Assembly: GCA_023395675.1 (NCBI GenBank)
Contig: JAEWYL010000197.1
Coordinates: 1 to 41,355, forward strand
Direction: 5' to 3'
DNA length: 41,355 nucleotides
Source: Chloroflexota bacterium
GTDB taxonomy: Bacteria > Chloroflexota > Anaerolineae > Anaerolineales > UBA4823
The number at the start of each line of letters is the position of its first letter. Position 1 is the first letter of the stretch. The translations under genes were made by a program, and so were the position numbers. Of this stretch, positions 1 through 7,962 are shown piece after piece. The notes under the pieces are model-generated. The model saw nothing but the letters and a program-made list of their open reading frames with translations. It had not been told where the DNA came from and ran no database searches.

Positions 1-51
1 GAGAAGTTTTTTCTTCTTCTTCTTGGAGTCTTGGCGAGAGGTTTTCTTCAT
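1..51 (-). CDS. 5' end of a lysine-rich protein (partial)
   Basis: The start codon at 51-49 overlaps the stop of the SGNH hydrolase gene by four bases (ATGA), the usual sign of translational coupling. The 17 visible codons read MKKTSRQDSKKKKKKLL, a strongly basic N-terminus, and the frame runs open out of the window. It is the next gene of the surface-glycan cluster. A run of lysines before a leucine pair could be the cytoplasmic edge of a membrane helix or a disordered basic tail. Function cannot be assigned from 17 residues. Confidence 0.6.
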   Translation of the reverse strand, partial: MKKTSRQDSKKKKKKLL

Positions 52-1286
52 TCTCTGGATAAAATGCTTAAAACCTCGGGCAGCAGGGCCTCCGCCACCA
101 GGCGGTGCCCGAAAGCGGTGTAGTGCCCATTGTACTGAAAATGAATAGCCTCCCCGGCCTCGTCGGCGCGCTCCTTCAGCCCCGGCAGCAGCAGAAAATG
201 GCCCAGCCCCAGCTCCGACAGCATTTCCCCCGCCATGCGGTGCGGCAGCTCCCAGTCATAGTGCTCCTCGTCCTCCAGCTCCAGCACGTAGCGGCGGGTC
301 TCGGGCTGGACCTCCCAGGGCCCGGTGGCGACCGCCACCAGGAAACCGGCGCCGTCCGCGGCGACGTCCAGCGAAAACTGCTCCAGCAGGGCGGCGGTGA
401 CCTCCCAGGCCTGGCGCCAGCTCGGGTCCCGGTCCTGCAGCCGGGGGTCGAAGAGCTCCAGGGTGGCCCGGGTCTGGCAGGCGTCCTGGTCGAGCATGGC
501 GGCCCGCTCGCTCCCCACCGACCCGCTGCGGATGGCGGCGTAGGCGCGCTGCGCCAGGTTTAGCAGCCGCAGCCTTTCCCCCAGGCTGCGGCGGGAGGCG
601 GCCTCAAACCGCGCCTGCGTGCGCTCGTAGAAACCCTCGTTCTCCAGCACCAGCGCCCCCGCCTCTGCCAGCGTGAAAAACGGGCTGGTTTCGGGGCGGC
701 AGGAGCGCTCCACCTCCAGGTGATAGCTGTTGTTCTTGATGTCGTTCCCGGGGAGGAAGACCAGCAGCACCAGATCGGGCCGGAAGCTGCGCACGTGCTC
801 GCGGTAGTACAGCCATTCCTGGGCGGTGCTGTAGCCCGAGGTGCCGAAATTGAGCACCTCCACCTGCAGGCCTGTTTCTTCAGAGAGAGCGCCTTCCAGC
901 AGCTCGGTAAAACGCTCGGAACGCGCCACCTGGGCGGACTCCACCATCGAGTCGCCCACCACCGCGATGCGGTAAACGCCCTCCCCCTTCTCCAGGCTGC
1001 GCTCGCGGTCCGGGTCGCCGTGGGCGTTGGTGCTGAACCAGGCCCGGAACTCGAGACTTTCGTCGCTTACCCACAGCTCCTGGTCCGGGCGGTGGCGGTA
1101 GCCCACGACCGGGTCGGGGAGGTACTGCGGGCGCCCGCTCTGCGGCAGAAACAGGCGCACGGCGGCTTCCATCAAGAGCAGGGCGAAGAACACCCCCAGC
1201 AGCCCGGCGCCGGCCAGCGAGAGGCAGCCGGTTTTGGGGACCCCGCCCTCACTCCAGCGCCGCATCCGCTTCCCCGGTCCCTGCAT
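48..1286 (-). CDS. Membrane-anchored SGNH/GDSL-family hydrolase (AlgX/AlgJ-like)
   Basis: The protein has 412 residues. One hydrophobic segment (about 21-46) is followed by an extracytoplasmic SGNH-type domain. Visible blocks are VVGDSM (about 110-114, nucleophile Ser113), the Gly block LNFGTSGYS (about 145-153), the Asn block LPGND (Asn181), and a C-terminal NGHYTAFGH (His388 or His394). This order fits membrane-tethered SGNH esterases or O-acetyltransferases that modify exopolysaccharides. The start overlaps the end of the upstream glycosyltransferase-like gene by 38 bp; an internal ATG at 1265 with GGGGAAG just upstream is a good alternative start. The stop overlaps the next gene. Substrate is unknown; acyl addition to or removal from a surface glycan is inferred from the neighbours. 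Confidence 0.8.
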   Translation of the reverse strand: MQGPGKRMRRWSEGGVPKTGCLSLAGAGLLGVFFALLLMEAAVRLFLPQSGRPQYLPDPVVGYRHRPDQELWVSDESLEFRAWFSTNAHGDPDRERSLEKGEGVYRIAVVGDSMVESAQVARSERFTELLEGALSEETGLQVEVLNFGTSGYSTAQEWLYYREHVRSFRPDLVLLVFLPGNDIKNNSYHLEVERSCRPETSPFFTLAEAGALVLENEGFYERTQARFEAASRRSLGERLRLLNLAQRAYAAIRSGSVGSERAAMLDQDACQTRATLELFDPRLQDRDPSWRQAWEVTAALLEQFSLDVAADGAGFLVAVATGPWEVQPETRRYVLELEDEEHYDWELPHRMAGEMLSELGLGHFLLLPGLKERADEAGEAIHFQYNGHYTAFGHRLVAEALLPEVLSILSRE

Positions 1287-3039
1287 ACAGGCTCAGCCAG
1301 GCCTCGAAGGGCTTAGCCTGCCCTTCCAGGAGACGGTCCAGCGAGAGGAAGAGCTCTTCCAACCCGTCCAGCGGCTGCCGCGCGGTCTGGAGCACCAGGT
1401 AAGGCCCGCCCTCGCTCAGGTGCAAGAGCGAAAATTCCCGCCCGGAGACCACCCTGCCGTTCTCGTCCCGCTCCAGGGCAAAAAGCCAGGAGATGTACGC
1501 CAGCCAGTGGGTTGGCTCGGCGTAGCCGTTGATCGTCACGCTGGCGTAATCCTCCAGCACGTAATCCGGCTCCAGGAAGGAGACCGCCGCCGCCAGGCAG
1601 CTGGTTTCCAGGAGGCGGTACTCCGCCGGCAGGGTCTCTCCGGCGTAGAAGAAACTGAGCGGGTGCTTGGCCTGTACGGCCTCCAGGTCCCCGAAATAAT
1701 AGCGCAGGTGGTTCCAGGTGCGGTAGCTGGTGAGAGGGAGGCAGCCCTCGGGGGCCAGGGCCGACAGATCCGAGGCCTCCTGGTACGAATCGCCCAGGGA
1801 AGCGTGCAGCGGGTAGATGCGCGCCAGGAAATTCCGGGCGCCGAGGGGCAGCGCGAGCAGGATGAGCAGCGCAGCCGCCGCCGGCGCGGCCCGGGCGCCC
1901 AGGCCCAGCTTCTGCGCCAGGTCTTTCAGCGCCAGCAGCGCCAGGATCAGGACCGGCGGGAGGGTGACCACGAAGGGATGCTGGTAGGAGGGCAGCCACC
2001 AGAAGAAAAAGAGCACGTAAACCATCAGCCAGAGCAGGGCGAAGAGGCGCACGGCCCGCTGCGGCGCGCCGCCCAACAGCCGGAGCAGGTGCCAGCCTGC
2101 CAGGGCCAGGAGGGCCGCCGCAACCGCCAGCCGCCCCGCGCTTTCCCAGCGGTCCGGCAGGGCGGCGAAATTCCACGCCAGGCTGCTGCCGAGCTGGGCC
2201 AGACCCAGGGGCGAGAGGTTCACCAGGCTGCCCCACTCGTTCGGGCTGGCTTTACACTGACCCCCCAGGCAGATCTCCTCGGTGTAGGCCAGGCAGAAGC
2301 GGATAAAGCCCCCCACCGACCCGGGGCTCCCGCTGCCCAGGAAGGCCAGCAGGTAAGCCAGCAGCGCCAGCGCGCCCGCCCCCAGGCTGATGAGCGCCCA
2401 GGCCTTCAGCCCCTCCCGGCCCCCGCGCGCCGCCAGCACGACCGCCAGGGGGAGCACGAACAGGACGTTGGACTGGTGGTAGAGCACCGCCAGGGCCAGC
2501 AGCAGCGCCAGCAGGAGCGCCCTGCCGGGCGAGAGCCGCCCCTCTCTGGGGGTGAGCGCCAGCGCGGCGATCAGCGTCAGCAGGGCAGCCGAGGGGGCGT
2601 ACATGGTGGTCTGGGTGCTGAGCTCCCAGAAGCCCCTCAGGCTGAGCAGGAGCAGGGTGGCCGCCGCGGCCGCCGCCGTGCTCCAGAGATGCCGTATTAA
2701 ATAGAAAAAGGCGGCTGCGCCTGCGGCGGACCAGAGGATATTGTGAAGCTGGGCGGCCAGTACGGCCTCGCAGCCGGGGCAGAAGGGCAGCAGGGCGCGG
2801 TAGGAGAGGTGGATGGCGGCGGAGTACAGCAGGTGGTGGGGGTGAAAGAGATCGACGCCCGTCTTCGCCGAGAGGGCGTAGACCAGGCTGTCGCGGGTCT
2901 GCTCGGCTGCCCGGGTGGCGAACAGCAGGGCAAACACCAGCAGGCCGAGCAGCAGCGCGAGGGCCAGTTCCCGGCTCCGGCTCTGCTCGCGCGCCTGGAC
3001 CAGCACTGCAGCCGCTTCCCCTCTCCCCGAGCGTCTCAT
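1249..3039 (-). CDS. Polytopic membrane glycosyltransferase-like protein (GT-C type)
   Basis: About 596 residues. The first two thirds contain many hydrophobic helices (roughly residues 25-440) and a C-terminal soluble part of about 150 residues follows. An acidic residue after the first helix (RDSLVYA, about 50) and the motif HPHHLLY (about 67-73) in the first large loop recall lipid-sugar-dependent GT-C enzymes of the PMT/DUF2723 type, where an Asp in that loop is catalytic and an HP motif follows. The ATG at 3039 has AGGG five bases upstream; a GTG at 3042 is also possible. It lies between the carbamoyltransferase and the SGNH hydrolase, so a role in building or transferring the glycan that those enzymes decorate is inferred. 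The acceptor is unknown. Confidence 0.65.
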   Translation of the reverse strand: MRRSGRGEAAAVLVQAREQSRSRELALALLLGLLVFALLFATRAAEQTRDSLVYALSAKTGVDLFHPHHLLYSAAIHLSYRALLPFCPGCEAVLAAQLHNILWSAAGAAAFFYLIRHLWSTAAAAAATLLLLSLRGFWELSTQTTMYAPSAALLTLIAALALTPREGRLSPGRALLLALLLALAVLYHQSNVLFVLPLAVVLAARGGREGLKAWALISLGAGALALLAYLLAFLGSGSPGSVGGFIRFCLAYTEEICLGGQCKASPNEWGSLVNLSPLGLAQLGSSLAWNFAALPDRWESAGRLAVAAALLALAGWHLLRLLGGAPQRAVRLFALLWLMVYVLFFFWWLPSYQHPFVVTLPPVLILALLALKDLAQKLGLGARAAPAAAALLILLALPLGARNFLARIYPLHASLGDSYQEASDLSALAPEGCLPLTSYRTWNHLRYYFGDLEAVQAKHPLSFFYAGETLPAEYRLLETSCLAAAVSFLEPDYVLEDYASVTINGYAEPTHWLAYISWLFALERDENGRVVSGREFSLLHLSEGGPYLVLQTARQPLDGLEELFLSLDRLLEGQAKPFEAWLSLYAGTGEADAALE

Positions 3040-3046
3040 CACAGCC

Positions 3047-4885
3047 CTAATCCAGCTCGACCACGCGGCCCGGCAGCGATTCCCGGTAGCCCTCGGGCTT
3101 GCGCACCAGGAAATTCCCCATCACCAGCAGGTCAATATCGCTGTACGAGAAGGTGTGCAGGGCGTTCTCCGGAGTATTGACGATGGGCTCCCCGCGCAAG
3201 TTAAAGGAAGTGTTCAGCAGCACGGGCACGCCGGTGGCCTGGTTGAAGCGTTCGACCACCCCATAGTACAGCGGGTTCCACTCGCGGCGGATGGACTGCA
3301 GGCGTCCGGTCCCATTGTGGCAGACTGCCTGCAGGTGGTCCTGCTTGTCCTCGGCCACCGGCGAGACCATGAGCATATAGCGGGGCATATACTGCTCCCG
3401 GATCCCGGGAGAGAGGAAATATTCTTCGGCTTTTTCTTCCAGGACCACGGGGGCGAAGGGGCGGAACATCTCCCGGAACTTGATCTTCGTGTTCACCACC
3501 TCTTTCATCAGGCTGTCGCGCGGGTCTGCCAGGATGGAGCGGCTGCCCAGGGCGCGCGGCCCCCATTCAAAGCGCCCCTGGTACCAGCCGACCACCCTGC
3601 GCTGCAGCAGGGCGTCCACCGCGCAGTCCAGCAGCTTGTCGGGGTCGTCCACCTGCTCGTAGAGCAGGCCTCGCTCCCGGATGGCGCCCGCCATGCGCGC
3701 CTCGCCATATTCCGCGCCCCAGTAGGCGTGCTCCATGGTGAACTTGCGCGGCTGCCCCAGGAGCACGTGATAGGCATACAGGGCGGCGCCCAGCGCCCCC
3801 CCACTGTCTCCCGCGGCCGGCTGGATAAAGACGTTCTCAAACGGGCCCTCGCGCTGGATGCGCCCGTTCGCCACGCTGTTCAGCGCCACCCCGCCCGCCA
3901 TCACCAGGTTTTTCGACCCGGTCATCTCCTGCACGTGGCGGCACATCGCCAGCATGACCTCCTCGGTGTAGCGCTGGATGCTGGCGGCGATATCGGCGTA
4001 CTTCTGGTTCAGCGCCGCGGTGCGCTCGTCCCACTGCGGGTGATCGCGCCGTGGATGGGTGGCGAGGCAGTAGAATTCCGATTCCGGCCTGCGGGGCTCG
4101 CCAAACAGCTCCACAAATTTCCGGCTGAAGGTCTGGTGGGTGGAGCGGTGGAAGGCAAAATAGCGCATGTCCAGGTGAACCGCTCCCTGGGGATCCATGC
4201 GCGCCACTTTATGCACCAGGTCCAGGTATTTCGGCTCTCCGTAGGATGCCATCCCCATCACTTTGTACTCGCCGTTGTTGATGCGGAAACCCAGGAAGGT
4301 GGTGAAGGCGGAGTAGAGCAGCCCGAGGGAATGCGGGTAGCGCATTTCCTGCTGCAGGTTGATGCGGTTCTCGCTCCCGTTCCCCCAGTTGGCGGTGGCG
4401 CAGCCCGCGGCGGTGGTGGTCCACTCGCCCACCCCGTCCAGGGTGAGGACGGCCGCCTCCTTGAAGGGGGAGGCGAACATGGCGCTGGCGGCATGGGAGA
4501 GGTGGTGCTCCACGAACAGCACCTTCTCGACCGGCACCCCGATGCGCGTCTGGAGCTGGCTCTTCACCCACAGTTTCTCGTTAAACCAGGCTACCATCGC
4601 CTCCCGGAAGACCGGGTAAGAGCGGGGGAAGTTATAGAGGCTGTTGAGCAGGATGCGTTCAAATTTCAGCAGGGGCTTCTCGTAGAAGACCACGTAGTCC
4701 AGGTCCCCGGCGGTGATCCCGGCGCTGTCCAGGCAGAAGCGGATGGCGTGGGTGGGGAAGCCGTTATCGTGCTTCTTGCGGCTGAAACGCTCCTCCTCCG
4801 CGGCCCCCGCCAGCATCCCATCCACCAGCAGCGCAGCAGCCGAGTCGTGATAATAGCAGGAAATGCCCAGAATATTGGCGCTCAT
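3047..4885 (-). CDS. Carbamoyltransferase, NodU/CmcH family
   Basis: At 612 residues it has the normal full length for the family, which transfers a carbamoyl group from carbamoyl phosphate to a hydroxyl of a sugar or secondary metabolite. The N-terminal Kae1/YrdC-like part begins ILGISCYYHDSAA and contains the metal-binding HHLSH (127-131) and LTLDGVGEW. MAGGVALNS and GPRALGSRSI follow, the latter typical of the nucleotide/carbamoyl-binding region. The C-terminal domain ends in the conserved LLNTSFNLRGEPIV. The start ATG overlaps the stop of the upstream SxtJ-like gene by 4 bp. Association with DUF5989 and SxtJ-like small proteins is a recurrent arrangement for this family. The hydroxyl acceptor is probably a surface glycan made by neighbouring genes, which is inference. 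Confidence 0.93.
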   Translation of the reverse strand: MSANILGISCYYHDSAAALLVDGMLAGAAEEERFSRKKHDNGFPTHAIRFCLDSAGITAGDLDYVVFYEKPLLKFERILLNSLYNFPRSYPVFREAMVAWFNEKLWVKSQLQTRIGVPVEKVLFVEHHLSHAASAMFASPFKEAAVLTLDGVGEWTTTAAGCATANWGNGSENRINLQQEMRYPHSLGLLYSAFTTFLGFRINNGEYKVMGMASYGEPKYLDLVHKVARMDPQGAVHLDMRYFAFHRSTHQTFSRKFVELFGEPRRPESEFYCLATHPRRDHPQWDERTAALNQKYADIAASIQRYTEEVMLAMCRHVQEMTGSKNLVMAGGVALNSVANGRIQREGPFENVFIQPAAGDSGGALGAALYAYHVLLGQPRKFTMEHAYWGAEYGEARMAGAIRERGLLYEQVDDPDKLLDCAVDALLQRRVVGWYQGRFEWGPRALGSRSILADPRDSLMKEVVNTKIKFREMFRPFAPVVLEEKAEEYFLSPGIREQYMPRYMLMVSPVAEDKQDHLQAVCHNGTGRLQSIRREWNPLYYGVVERFNQATGVPVLLNTSFNLRGEPIVNTPENALHTFSYSDIDLLVMGNFLVRKPEGYRESLPGRVVELD

Positions 4886-5106
4886 GCCTGTTTTCTCGCG
4901 GAGGTCAGGTCATCCACCGGCGTCTCCCGCCCCTGCCAGGACAGCGCGGGCACGCGCTTGATCTGCAGGGGGTCTCCAAAGAGGCGCAGGCCGATGGCGA
5001 AAGGGACGAAGAGGGTGAAATAGAAGACGGTCAGGACCAGCCGGGCGAGCAGGTTGCCCACCAGCTCGCCGAAGCGCTTCCAGATTTTCCAGGCCTTTTG
5101 CAGCAT
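4882..5106 (-). CDS. SxtJ-like small membrane protein
   Basis: A 74-residue protein with a basic amphipathic start (KAWKIWKRFGELVG) and one long hydrophobic segment (about 19-43, LLARLVLTVFYFTLFVPFAI). LRLFGDPLQIKR and a hydrophilic tail follow. This pattern is seen in short proteins encoded directly before NodU/CmcH carbamoyltransferases and named after SxtJ of saxitoxin clusters. GGAG lies nine bases before the ATG, and its stop overlaps the carbamoyltransferase start by 4 bp. No catalytic motif is visible. A role as membrane partner of the carbamoyltransferase is inferred only from position. Confidence 0.75.
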   Translation of the reverse strand: MLQKAWKIWKRFGELVGNLLARLVLTVFYFTLFVPFAIGLRLFGDPLQIKRVPALSWQGRETPVDDLTSARKQA

Positions 5107-5417
5107 TTGGCTTCACTCCTTGATAAGCGTCTGTACGCCGCAGCGGTGCGAGGCGCTTTTTTCCCTCGTAACGGGGCCGGGCAGGCACAGCACCTTGTTC
5201 CGGGAAAGGCGCTTCACCGGCGGGGCAGCGCCTTGCACCTGAATCAGGGATACCCCGGTGCAAGGCGCTCCTGCGCCCGGGCCGGTGCATCGCAGGCCGG
5301 CCCGGTTTGCCCGCCCCGGAACGGATGAGCGGTGAAAGCGCCTCGCACCAGGCGCCGCACCGGGCCGCCGCAGCGGGACCGGGCAGGCGGGCCGGCGCCT
5401 CGCACCGGAGTGTATGG
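5107..5417. repeat. Intergenic hairpin-rich repeat, degenerate copy of the right-end repeat family
   Basis: No gene is visible. The gap holds scattered, partly inverted copies of the same 12-base arms that build the array at 40177-41079: GGTGCGAGGCGC with a T-run (about 5147-5164), GCGCCTTGCACC (about 5229-5240) facing CGGTGCAAGGCGC (about 5258-5270), and GCGCCTCGCACC twice (about 5339 and 5393). It interrupts an otherwise tightly packed minus-strand operon between the DUF5989 and SxtJ-like genes. The hairpins could attenuate transcription or process the mRNA; this is inference. Confidence 0.7.
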
Positions 5418-5600
5418 CTAAAACAGGGTGTAGATAAAGGGCCCGATGCCCGAGGTGGTGGCGAAAACCAGCAGCAGGCCCAGCACCAGCAGGGTCGCCA
5501 CCATAGGGATCAACCACCACAGCTTCCGCTGCCAGAGGAAGGAAAGGATCTCACCCGCACTCTTAAAATTGGTCAGCATACCCTGGAAAAACGCTTTCAT
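5418..5600 (-). CDS. DUF5989-type single-helix membrane protein
   Basis: A 60-residue protein. A short cytoplasmic start ends in SFLWQRKLWWLIPM, followed by one transmembrane helix (about 31-52) and the conserved ending GIGPFIYTLF. This W-rich junction and 'PFIYTLF' tail are typical of the tiny proteins found beside carbamoyltransferase and SxtJ genes. GAGGGAG lies close before the ATG. It sits 15 bp after the sulfotransferase gene and is probably cotranscribed with it. Molecular function is unknown; it may scaffold the carbamoyltransferase at the membrane. Confidence 0.8.
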   Translation of the reverse strand: MKAFFQGMLTNFKSAGEILSFLWQRKLWWLIPMVATLLVLGLLLVFATTSGIGPFIYTLF

Positions 5601-5615
5601 CTCAACTCCCTCGCG

Positions 5616-6245
5616 TCAGACCGCCTGCCGCCGCTCCCGGTAAAGATTTCGGTCCACCACCCGGGCCATTTTCTCTGTCTCCAGCTCGCGGCCCAGAAAA
5701 TCCCCCACCCGCTCGACCTGGCCGGAGGGCTCCTGCAGCAGGTCGTTGTAGTTGATATAGAGTGTGCTCAGGAAGGGCTGCTGCGCCAGCCAGGCTTCAA
5801 CCTTGAGCAGGTGCTCGCGAAACAGGGCTTTCATCTTCTCATCCCCCGCCGGGCCGTGGTCTTCGCCCATGCGGTCGAGCATCTTACGCTGCGAGGCCAC
5901 CACTTCGTCCAGGTCTCGCTGCATGAAGATCACCCGGTAGGTGAAGTGGGGCGGCAGGTGCTCGAGCAGGGCGGAGATGATCTTGACCGCCTTGCCGTTC
6001 GCCTCGGGCAGCCAGGCATAGTCTCCGGCGCGCAGCTGCTTCACGCGTTCGAACTCGTAATAGCCGCGCGGGTTGTTCTCGTCGGGCGTGCGCTGCCGGT
6101 CGGTCAGCACCGGCAGGCCGCCGGTTTCCAGCATGCGCATCATCATCGAAGTGCCCGAGCGCGGCAGCCCCGAGACGACGGTGATCAAGGCGCGGGCCTC
6201 CGTTTTTTTCGATTTGAGCAGACGAATGGGGAGCGATAACGGCAT
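5616..6245 (-). CDS. Sulfotransferase-family P-loop protein
   Basis: 209 residues. The N-terminus carries GLPRSGTS (26-33), the 5'-phosphosulfate-binding loop of PAPS-dependent sulfotransferases. FMQRDLDEVVASQRKML (about 108-124) supplies the Arg110 and Ser118 expected of the 3'-phosphate-binding motif. A GGREP-like C-terminal signature is not evident, so the protein is a short, divergent member. It is the first gene of the minus-strand cluster, with GGGAAAG before its ATG. By context it would sulfate the glycan or lipid processed by the downstream enzymes, but some proteins of this fold have lost transfer activity. Confidence 0.8.
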   Translation of the reverse strand: MPLSLPIRLLKSKKTEARALITVVSGLPRSGTSMMMRMLETGGLPVLTDRQRTPDENNPRGYYEFERVKQLRAGDYAWLPEANGKAVKIISALLEHLPPHFTYRVIFMQRDLDEVVASQRKMLDRMGEDHGPAGDEKMKALFREHLLKVEAWLAQQPFLSTLYINYNDLLQEPSGQVERVGDFLGRELETEKMARVVDRNLYRERRQAV

Positions 6246-6473
6246 GGTTCACTTTCCCGGTTCCAGGCATGCTCCGCCCTTCCGACATGGGCGGTCCGGC
6301 TGGCATATGTGGTCTCTTCCGGCAGCCTGCGAATTTCGCGCTGGAAATCCCCCTGTACGCAAACCGGTCGTTTTTACACGGGCGGCTGCTCGCTGGAAAG
6401 CTGCCGGCGGAGACGCTGGTCCCCCTCTGAGGCGCAGGTGTCCCTGATCTTTGGAGCGCTCTGTAGTAACGCT

Positions 6474-6803
6474 CTAGCGGATCGCCTCCGTCAGGTCGGA
6501 GCCCCGGGATACCTGGAGCATTCTTTTCTCGTAAAGCTGCACCTGGTTGTTCCCCAACTGAATAACCATGATCAGCAGCTCGGGCAGCTCGATCATCAAA
6601 TCCAGCAGGTGCGTGAGCGCGCCCGAGAGCATGCTCTCTTCCATGATGATGACCTGGGGGTTGAAATTGGTGACTTCACTCAGGTCATCCGCCCCTAACA
6701 GGGCAGGGGTGGTCAGGATGCAGAGGTCTTTTTCGCGCGCAAGCAAGCTCTCTACCGCAGCCACCATTACATTTTCTCCATTCACCACGAGAACCCGCTT
6801 CAT
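6474..6803 (-). CDS. Stand-alone degenerate receiver (pseudo-receiver) protein
   Basis: The 109 residues match the alternating strand/helix pattern of a response-regulator receiver domain (MKRVLVV, then a helix, then NPQVIIMEESML). The chemistry is changed: the acidic pair normally after beta-1 is VNGEN (8-11), and the phospho-acceptor Asp is Glu55 (IIMEES). Glu at this site often mimics the phosphorylated state. No output domain follows. AGAGGGG lies just before the ATG. It is near the LuxR-type regulator at 7279-7962 on the same strand but separated from it by a repeat. A phosphorylation-independent partner role is inferred. Confidence 0.6.
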   Translation of the reverse strand: MKRVLVVNGENVMVAAVESLLAREKDLCILTTPALLGADDLSEVTNFNPQVIIMEESMLSGALTHLLDLMIELPELLIMVIQLGNNQVQLYEKRMLQVSRGSDLTEAIR

Positions 6804-7158
6804 CGGCCCCTCTGCATACAGCCTGCCCGCTGCTTAATAAGAAATCATCCGAAAAATGTCCGGTTGTTGGGATAGGGGCTGCGCCTCCCATCCCAACAAC
6901 ATAAAAAAATGACAGGTTCTAAAGAATGCTCCTGGTAACAGCCCGGTCGTGGGTGCGTACGGCGGCTGCGCCGGCGCGCACAGAAGAAAACCGATCTATG
7001 AATGACTGCGATAGAAGCCCGGACCAGACCCTTACCCGCACCGCCCAGTCTCTCGTTCCCCGGATACTCCGGTCGGGGTGGGGAGATTGAACTGCGGCCG
7101 GCAGAACGAACCCTGAATTGGTAATTCTTTAAGATGGGATGATCATACAAAATAAAAG
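6804..7158. other. Intergenic region containing a MITE-like repeat
   Basis: No credible gene is visible between the pseudo-receiver start and the terminator downstream of the LuxR-type regulator. The recognisable content is the palindromic repeat at 6847-6921, described separately. The rest shows no further recognisable element. Confidence 0.5.
6847..6921. repeat. MITE-like palindromic repeat, copy 1
   Basis: The core is an 11-bp inverted repeat, GTTGTTGGGAT (6863-6873) and ATCCCAACAAC (6890-6900), around a GC-rich centre containing GGGGCTGCGCCTCCC. On the reverse strand it aligns along its whole length with copy 3 (23464-23546), including flanking AGAACCT and TTTTTCGGAT. It lies in intergenic DNA. 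Confidence 0.75.
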
Positions 7159-7194
7159 ACCCCCAGGTCAATCAACCGCCGTAAACCTGAGGGT
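7159..7194 (-). terminator. Intrinsic terminator of the LuxR-type regulator gene
   Basis: ACCCCCAGGT (7159-7168) and ACCTGAGGGT (7185-7194) form a 10-bp stem with one G-U pair. Read on the minus strand the hairpin is followed by CTTTTATTTT. It lies about 85 bp after the stop of the response regulator. Confidence 0.7.
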
Positions 7195-7278
7195 TAAAAA
7201 AGTATGGTTTTTCCACCCTACCATACCGGATGGATAGCACTATGTGAAATCATGCGCAAGCGCGGGATAAAATTAAAA

Positions 7279-7962
7279 TTACCGCCTTTCGTCCCCATCG
7301 AGAAAATTGAATTTCGCCGGGGCAAGGCCGATGCGCCGCGCAAAGCGGATGGCCTCGTTGCGGTTCTGCATGTTCAGCTTCGTGAGGATATTGTGCACGT
7401 GGCTCTTCACCGTGTTCTCGGTGATGCACAGGTTACCGGCGATTTCCTGGTTGCTCACCCCCGCGCCCAGCTCGCGCAGCACCTCCATCTCCCTTTCGGT
7501 GAGGGCGTCCACGGCGGGCGTGGCGGGCTGCGCCTGCACCTTCCCCATGCGCCCGAATTCGTCCAGGAAGCGGCGCGTCATGGTGCGAGAGAGGGCCGCC
7601 TCGCCGCGCTGGATGGCCCGCAGCGAGGCCAGAAGCTCTGCCCGGGGCGTGTTTTTCAGAATAAACCCTTTGGCTCCGATCCGGATCGATTCAAACAGGA
7701 GTTCATCCGAGTCGAAGATGGTCAGGATGACGATGGCAAGGTTGGGGTTTTTCGCCAGGATGGTGGCGGTCAATTCCAGACCGTCCCCGTCGGGGAGGTT
7801 CAGGTCAATCAGCGCCAGCTCCGGCCCGGCGTCGTATATCTGGTCGAGGGCCTCGCGCACGCTGCCTGCCTGGCCCACCACGTTAAAATCCGGCTGGCTC
7901 TCGAAGATGGAGACCAGTCCCTCTCGAAACAAAACATGGTCATCAACAATAAACAGTCTCAT
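7279..7962 (-). CDS. NarL/LuxR-family response regulator (orphan)
   Basis: About 227 residues from the ATG at 7962; an in-frame TTG at 7977 is less likely. The N-terminal receiver has FIVDDH (acidic pair Asp7-Asp8), phospho-acceptor Asp53 in LALIDLNLPDGDG, Thr81 (VILTIF) and Lys103 (GFILKNT), so phosphorylation should be normal. The C-terminal GerE-type helix-turn-helix (about 160-222) begins LTEREMEVLRELGAG and contains SNQEIAGNL and NTVKSHVHNILTKL, the DNA-recognition region. No histidine kinase is nearby, so the signal is unknown. A minus-strand terminator follows. The divergent 955-bp gap separates it from dhaR, but regulation of the glycerol operon by it is not supported. Confidence 0.92.
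   Translation of the reverse strand: MRLFIVDDHVLFREGLVSIFESQPDFNVVGQAGSVREALDQIYDAGPELALIDLNLPDGDGLELTATILAKNPNLAIVILTIFDSDELLFESIRIGAKGFILKNTPRAELLASLRAIQRGEAALSRTMTRRFLDEFGRMGKVQAQPATPAVDALTEREMEVLRELGAGVSNQEIAGNLCITENTVKSHVHNILTKLNMQNRNEAIRFARRIGLAPAKFNFLDGDERR

Noticed and set aside
1234..2700. Long plus-strand frame opposite the glycosyltransferase-like gene
   Set aside because: It is Gln/Arg/Gly-rich with no domain and lies antisense to a well-supported membrane protein; high GC makes such shadows common.
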